NCBI GenBank assembly: GCA_002729295.1
Contig: PBTU01000023.1
Span: 1 to 16,217, forward strand
From: Verrucomicrobiales bacterium
Lineage (GTDB): Bacteria; Verrucomicrobiota; Verrucomicrobiia; Verrucomicrobiales; Akkermansiaceae
Direction of reading: 5' to 3'
DNA length: 16,217 bases
Shown: piece by piece, positions 13,745-16,217 of the stretch
Numbering within the stretch: the stretch's first letter is position 1
Layout of the letters: the number at the start of each line of letters is the position of its first letter
The notes under the pieces: model-generated
The model's database searches: none
Told to the model about the DNA's origin: nothing
Seen by the model: only the letters and a program-made list of their open reading frames with translations
Translations under genes and position numbers: made by a program

Positions 13745-15697
13745 TTATTTCTCTCCAAGCATCGTGATCATCTCCCGGCCGAGGGCGTCGCCAATAAGGA
13801 AGTAGCTTTCGGCATTGCCGAACCAATGGTGACCGTGGCCGGGGTTGGGAGACAGTTCCTTGGGGCGGGCAAATTGCGTGGTCGCTACAAAGCGGGCGTT
13901 GGGAATTTTGGAGGTTCCGGAGCGTTGGATCTGACGGAAGGTTTGCATGCCGGTGCCTTCTTTTGAGGGGCCGCCGTTTCCTAATTCGCCGACGATGAAG
14001 GGAAGAGTGGGAGCTTTGAATTCGGCGCGGAGGTCCTGGGCGAAGAGGACAAGGTTGTCGGCATATTCCGCGGTGGCCTCTTTGGAAACCATGTCGTTCC
14101 AACCCTGCATCCAGATGAGGCCTTTGAGCTGATGGGGGCGATTGCCGAGTATGTTGAGGGCGTCGCGAATTTCTGCGATCATTTTGGTGTAATACTCTCC
14201 GGTGTCGCCGGAGGCGCTGGTTGGGCGGAAGTCTTTGTGGAGGCTCTTGCCACCCCAGGCGGTTTTGATGAGAAGGACGGGAGCGGTGAAGTGGTCTCCA
14301 AGAACGTGGCCGATCTGAAGTTCGGGTCCGATGTGGGAGTGATTGCCATAGCCGGTGTAGCCGACGGTGAGTTGGCCTTTGCGGACTTTGTCGCGGGCTT
14401 TGAAGGAGATCTCGACGTCGTCGCGCTCGACCCAATTGCCGTCGTTGTCGCGGAGGTGTTCCATTTTTTCTTTGCTGGCGGAATTCTGCATCGACCAAAC
14501 GAGGTTACCTTTTCCGCCGTTGTAATACTTCGCGTGATTCATGGAGACGACGCCCTGGCCTTCCATGTTTGATTGTCCGGCGAGGATGAAGACCTCGATT
14601 GGGGCCAATTGTTGTTCCAGCCACGGGGCGACTTTTTGAGCCCAGGCCTGACCGTGGTTTTTTTGTCCGAGAGCGCTGAAGTGCACGCCTTTTCCGTCCT
14701 TGTCCCTATTGGCTCCGGTGAGGGCATCAGTGTCAGGCCCTTCGAGGGCGGTGCCGGAAGTCCAGAGTGCTTTTTGTCCTGCCCGGAGATCGGGCGAGCC
14801 GGGGTCGTCGGGCGTGTGGTAGCTTACCTGGGCAACGAACCAGGGTGCCTTCCATTTGGCGACGCGGTGGGACTCTTGAATGAGTTGGGTGAGGTATTTT
14901 TGGTAAAGAGCGCCGGGGAGGGTGCGGGTGGAATCGCGTTGATTGGCGTCAGATTCACCCTGATGCCATAAGATGGCCCGGAAGCCATTGGGGCCGAGGA
15001 TGCGGAGTCGGTTGGCGAGTTTATCGAAGAGGAGACCGTTGCTTTCCCATTCGCCGTTTTCGAGTTGCGTGACTTTGTTGAGAACCGTTGGAGGATTGGG
15101 GAAGCGGGAGCCTTTGGGGAGCCACTCGCGGACACTGGTGCCTCCGGAGCCGGTGGAAACGATGCCGATGGGCAAGTCGAAGCGCTTGGCCATGGCATCG
15201 CTAAAAGGAGGGATAAAGCTGCCGCCTCTTCCGCTGGCACCACCCTGGGGATCGTTGGCGATTTGCCATTTTGCGCCGTCGAAGGAAGTGACCATGCCCG
15301 ACTGCACGTTGAGTTTTTTTGCACCGTGATTGGCGGAGTTTGACTGACCGGCGATTAGGAAGACCTCGCCGATTCCTAGTCTGGCGACCGAGCCGGTGTA
15401 GAGAATGTCATTGTTGGACTTGGCGCGAATTTCGAGGCGATGCCATCCTGTTTGGGTGGAGTTGAGTTGGGCTGTGAAGTTGGTTTTTCCGGCGTTAAGA
15501 GAGCCGATCTTAGTCCAGATGTTTTCGCTGAGGCGAGCTTCGAGGGTGAGGTTTTTTTTGGCGGCTTGGGGAAGGCTACCGGAAATCTTGAGCGGAGTGT
15601 TTCGCTGGCAGACTTGATGGTTGAGCGGGGAGCTCAGGGTGAGTTCTGCGGCGAAGGCAATGGGGAGGAAGAGGGTGGCGAGGAAAAGCGTTTTCAT
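13745..15697 (-). CDS. Exported tandem sialate O-acetylesterase-type (SASA/SGNH) protein
   Basis: The product is 650 residues. The ATG at 15697 gives a clean Sec signal (MKTLFLATLFLPIAFAAE); an earlier ATG at 15778 would start inside the regulator gene and lacks a signal. A beta-sandwich-like N-terminal region (about 20-105) precedes two SASA modules. Module 1 has AGQSNS (nucleophile S119), WHQGESD (H245) and GVHFS (H339). Module 2 has AGQSNMEGQG (S376), WMQGWND in place of WHQGESD, and HHWFGNAESY (H623-H624). The modules are about 257 residues apart by nucleophile. Such proteins remove O-acetyl groups from sialic acids or plant-type polysaccharides such as xylan; a specific substrate is not readable. 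It lies 17 bp downstream of an AraC-type regulator, probably in one transcript. Confidence 0.9.
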   Translation of the reverse strand: MKTLFLATLFLPIAFAAELTLSSPLNHQVCQRNTPLKISGSLPQAAKKNLTLEARLSENIWTKIGSLNAGKTNFTAQLNSTQTGWHRLEIRAKSNNDILYTGSVARLGIGEVFLIAGQSNSANHGAKKLNVQSGMVTSFDGAKWQIANDPQGGASGRGGSFIPPFSDAMAKRFDLPIGIVSTGSGGTSVREWLPKGSRFPNPPTVLNKVTQLENGEWESNGLLFDKLANRLRILGPNGFRAILWHQGESDANQRDSTRTLPGALYQKYLTQLIQESHRVAKWKAPWFVAQVSYHTPDDPGSPDLRAGQKALWTSGTALEGPDTDALTGANRDKDGKGVHFSALGQKNHGQAWAQKVAPWLEQQLAPIEVFILAGQSNMEGQGVVSMNHAKYYNGGKGNLVWSMQNSASKEKMEHLRDNDGNWVERDDVEISFKARDKVRKGQLTVGYTGYGNHSHIGPELQIGHVLGDHFTAPVLLIKTAWGGKSLHKDFRPTSASGDTGEYYTKMIAEIRDALNILGNRPHQLKGLIWMQGWNDMVSKEATAEYADNLVLFAQDLRAEFKAPTLPFIVGELGNGGPSKEGTGMQTFRQIQRSGTSKIPNARFVATTQFARPKELSPNPGHGHHWFGNAESYFLIGDALGREMITMLGEK

Positions 15698-15714
15698 GCA
15701 GGAGGTGCTTTTAT

Positions 15715-16095
15715 CTACAGATTTTGCAGATTGACACCGATTATTTTTCTTCTGTTGGTCTTTTGGTGGCGACGCCATTTTCCGGGAGTTATGCCCTCGG
15801 TGGCGCGGAAGTGGAGGCGGAGGCTTTTGACATCGGCAAAGCCGAGGTGTTGGGAGATGGCGATGACGGATAGGGGGGTGGAGCTGAGCATGACCTTGGC
15901 GCAGCGGATCTTGAGGTCGAGGATTTCTTCGAGGGGGGATCTTTTGAGAATTTCGCGGAAGCGTCTTTCGAGGACCCGGCGGGAAACGCCGCAGTAGTCT
16001 GCGATGTCGTCGACCCGGAGGCCGGGACGGCTGAGATTGGCGCGGATGAATTGGCGGGCATGGTCAATGATGAGTGCTGCTTTTTCTGAGTTCAT
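15715..16095 (-). CDS. Standalone AraC-type (HTH_18) DNA-binding protein
   Basis: The product is 126 residues, almost entirely an AraC-type double helix-turn-helix. The first helix-turn-helix is around VDDIADYCGVSRRVLERRF (28-46) and the second around LSVIAISQHLGFADVKSL (75-92), followed by the signature GITPGKWRRHQ (101-111). The sequence resembles the C-terminal part of XylR-like regulators, where an N-terminal sugar-binding domain normally precedes it; that domain is missing here. Upstream of the ATG at 16095 the frame stays open for about 30 codons to a TAA but offers no ATG, GTG or TTG and no recognisable domain. It may be a natural minimal regulator or a truncated XylR-type gene. It probably controls the esterase gene that follows 17 bp later. 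A palindrome lies 70 bp upstream. Confidence 0.87.
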   Translation of the reverse strand: MNSEKAALIIDHARQFIRANLSRPGLRVDDIADYCGVSRRVLERRFREILKRSPLEEILDLKIRCAKVMLSSTPLSVIAISQHLGFADVKSLRLHFRATEGITPGKWRRHQKTNRRKIIGVNLQNL

Positions 16096-16164
16096 GAGAA
16101 AGGTAAGGGGCGCTTTGTCGATTACGAAAAATATGTCAGACAGCTTTCCTAAATCGCCCTGAAA

Positions 16165-16179
16165 AACGAAAATTTCGTT
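16165..16179. promoter_or_regulatory. Palindrome upstream of the AraC-type gene, candidate operator
   Basis: AACGAAAATTTCGTT is a perfect palindrome of 7-bp arms around one central A. A direct copy of its left half, ACGAAAA, occurs at 16124-16130, exactly 42 bp from the copy at 16166-16172, about four helical turns. This arrangement is what an AraC-type protein or a dimer of another regulator could bind. The sites are visible; regulation is inference. Confidence 0.4.
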
Positions 16180-16217
16180 CTGTGGCCATAATTCTTATTA
16201 CAAGCTTAAAGTGAGTG

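Noticed and set aside
1..16217. CRISPR array, tRNA, rRNA, transposase or phage genes
   Set aside because: No regularly spaced direct repeats, no tRNA-like or rRNA-like segments and no mobile-element domains were recognised on either strand.

Overview
The window (16,217 bp) most likely comes from a member of the PVC superphylum, probably Verrucomicrobiota. The evidence is its families: a giant exported 'PVC-type' dehydrogenase with HEAT repeats and a terminal CxxCH haem domain, a DUF1549/DUF1553 (PSCyt2/PSD1) protein paired with a DUF1501 protein, a Tat-exported Gfo/Idh/MocA oxidoreductase, an exported SUMF1-fold protein, and sialate O-acetylesterase-type hydrolases. These are typical of Planctomycetes and Verrucomicrobia that degrade complex glycans. 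No rRNA, tRNA, CRISPR array, integrase or insertion sequence was recognised.

Layout. (1) 1-4626, leftward: a tight three-gene unit read from right to left. It holds an SGNH/GDSL-fold protein, the PVC dehydrogenase/HEAT/cytochrome protein (4-bp ATGA overlap) and an FG-GAP/VCBS repeat protein (7-bp gap) that runs off the left edge. (2) 4627-4870: a 244-bp divergent intergenic region with a perfect 9-bp-arm inverted repeat just before the rightward unit. (3) 4871-8349, rightward: Gfo/Idh/MocA oxidoreductase (Tat signal), SUMF1-fold protein (4-bp gap) and ApbE FAD:protein FMN transferase (8-bp overlap). (4) 8350-8478: a short convergent gap with two small stem-loops. (5) 8479-12505, leftward: the DUF1549-discoidin-DUF1553 protein followed 4 bp later by DUF1501. 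(6) 12506-12899: a non-genic stretch holding a recognisable C-terminal scrap of a c-type cytochrome. (7) 12900-13625, leftward: an Mpv17/PMP22-like membrane protein. (8) 13745-16095, leftward: a standalone AraC-type DNA-binding protein followed 17 bp later by a large esterase with two SGNH/SASA modules. A palindrome lies upstream of the regulator.

How it may work together (inference). Nearly every gene product carries a Sec or Tat signal, so the locus looks like extracytoplasmic equipment for handling a modified carbohydrate: ester removal (double SASA protein), oxidation (Gfo/Idh/MocA and the haem-bearing dehydrogenase), covalent flavin attachment (ApbE), and PSCyt2/PSD1 plus DUF1501, a pair of unknown biochemical function. 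The AraC-type protein is the only visible regulator. The substrate cannot be named from the sequence.

Caveats: residue positions were counted by hand from the coordinates. Family assignments rest on motif recognition without database searches.
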